DNA of 5,949 nucleotides. Source: Clostridiales bacterium. GTDB lineage: Bacteria; Bacillota_A; Clostridia; Saccharofermentanales; Saccharofermentanaceae. The position numbers were made by a program, and so were the translations under genes. Each line of letters opens with the position of its first letter. The stretch's first letter is position 1. Where the stretch lies: positions 1-5,949 of the forward strand of contig JAGCGE010000049.1 in the NCBI GenBank assembly GCA_017649745.1, in the 5' to 3' direction. The notes under the pieces were generated by a model, which was given only the letters and a program-made list of their open reading frames with translations, was not told where the DNA came from and ran no database searches. Of this stretch, positions 5,862 through 5,949 are shown piece after piece.

Positions 5862-5949
5862 TTATTCCTCCTCAATAGAGGCTGCTATTCTATCCTCTTC
5901 TTCAATTATATCCGTTTTGATTGTCTCAATTACTCTATCAATCTGAGTA
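5862..5949 (-). CDS. C-terminal end of a small charged helical protein (5' part beyond the right edge)
   Basis: Only the last 28 codons and the TAA stop are visible. The peptide (TQIDRVIETIKTDIIEEEDR, then IAASIEEE) is strongly amphipathic and charged, with Ile/Val at helix-like spacing (I3, V6, I7, I10, I14-I15, I21, I25). This suggests the last helix of a WXG100-, DUF5082- or DUF5344-like protein. The other two frames give stops here, and the stop lies 1 base before the next ATG, so this reading frame is well supported as real. The ribosome binding site of the 89-aa gene is embedded in its final Glu codons. Its full length and family cannot be judged from this window. Confidence 0.75.
   Translation of the reverse strand, partial: TQIDRVIETIKTDIIEEEDRIAASIEEE
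5867..5873 (-). promoter_or_regulatory. Ribosome binding site of the 89-aa gene, embedded in the preceding gene
   Basis: The minus strand reads GAGGAGG, with AGGAGG ending 6 bases before the ATG at 5860. The same bases encode the last Glu residues of the preceding protein. This fixes the start at 5860 over an in-frame TTG at 5875 and points to coupled translation of the two small proteins. Confidence 0.85.

Noticed and set aside
1..5949. tRNA, rRNA, CRISPR, riboswitch, insertion sequence or attachment site
   Set aside because: Gaps between genes are 1 to about 90 bases and hold only start signals, one terminator and a possible promoter; no repeat-spacer pattern, transposase or clover-leaf sequence was seen.

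Overview
The window looks like chromosomal DNA from a low- to mid-GC, Gram-positive anaerobe of the Clostridia, most plausibly a gut or rumen Lachnospiraceae-type bacterium. The reasons are strong AGGAGG-type ribosome binding sites, two lipoproteins with Gram-positive-style lipoboxes, tightly packed short-gap operons, and a secreted protein ending in tandem DUF4214-type repeats, a module common in that group. The taxon is inferred from style only; no rRNA or marker gene is present.

Every supported gene lies on the minus strand, so the order of transcription is from high to low coordinates. It begins with the last 28 codons of a charged, helical small protein (5862-5949). One base later comes an 89-aa small helical protein (5591-5860). 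Ten bases on is a 644-aa protein with a helical N-terminal third and no signal peptide (3646-5580). Fifteen bases on is a 320-aa lipoprotein (2668-3630). Twenty bases on is a 691-aa Sec-secreted protein with four DUF4214-like repeats (572-2647). A rho-independent terminator with a GNRA-type loop (533-564) closes this unit. A separate gene, probably with its own promoter, then encodes another lipoprotein that runs off the left edge (1-483).

The layout of two small leaderless helical proteins followed by a large leaderless protein with a helical N-terminus is that of type VIIb secretion substrates of Firmicutes, where LXG-type proteins are exported together with small helical partners. On that reading the lipoprotein next in line could be an immunity or receptor protein on the outer face of the membrane, and the DUF4214 protein a co-expressed surface protein. 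No catalytic toxin domain could be recognised in the 644-aa protein, so its activity is unknown and the type VII assignment remains an inference from architecture and gene order.

No RNA genes, mobile elements, CRISPR arrays or attachment sites were seen. No gap between genes is longer than about 90 bases. GC content is uneven: hand-counted 60-base samples give 43-48% in the DUF4214-coding part, about 30% in the lipoprotein and in the middle of the 644-aa gene, and 23% in the 89-aa gene.
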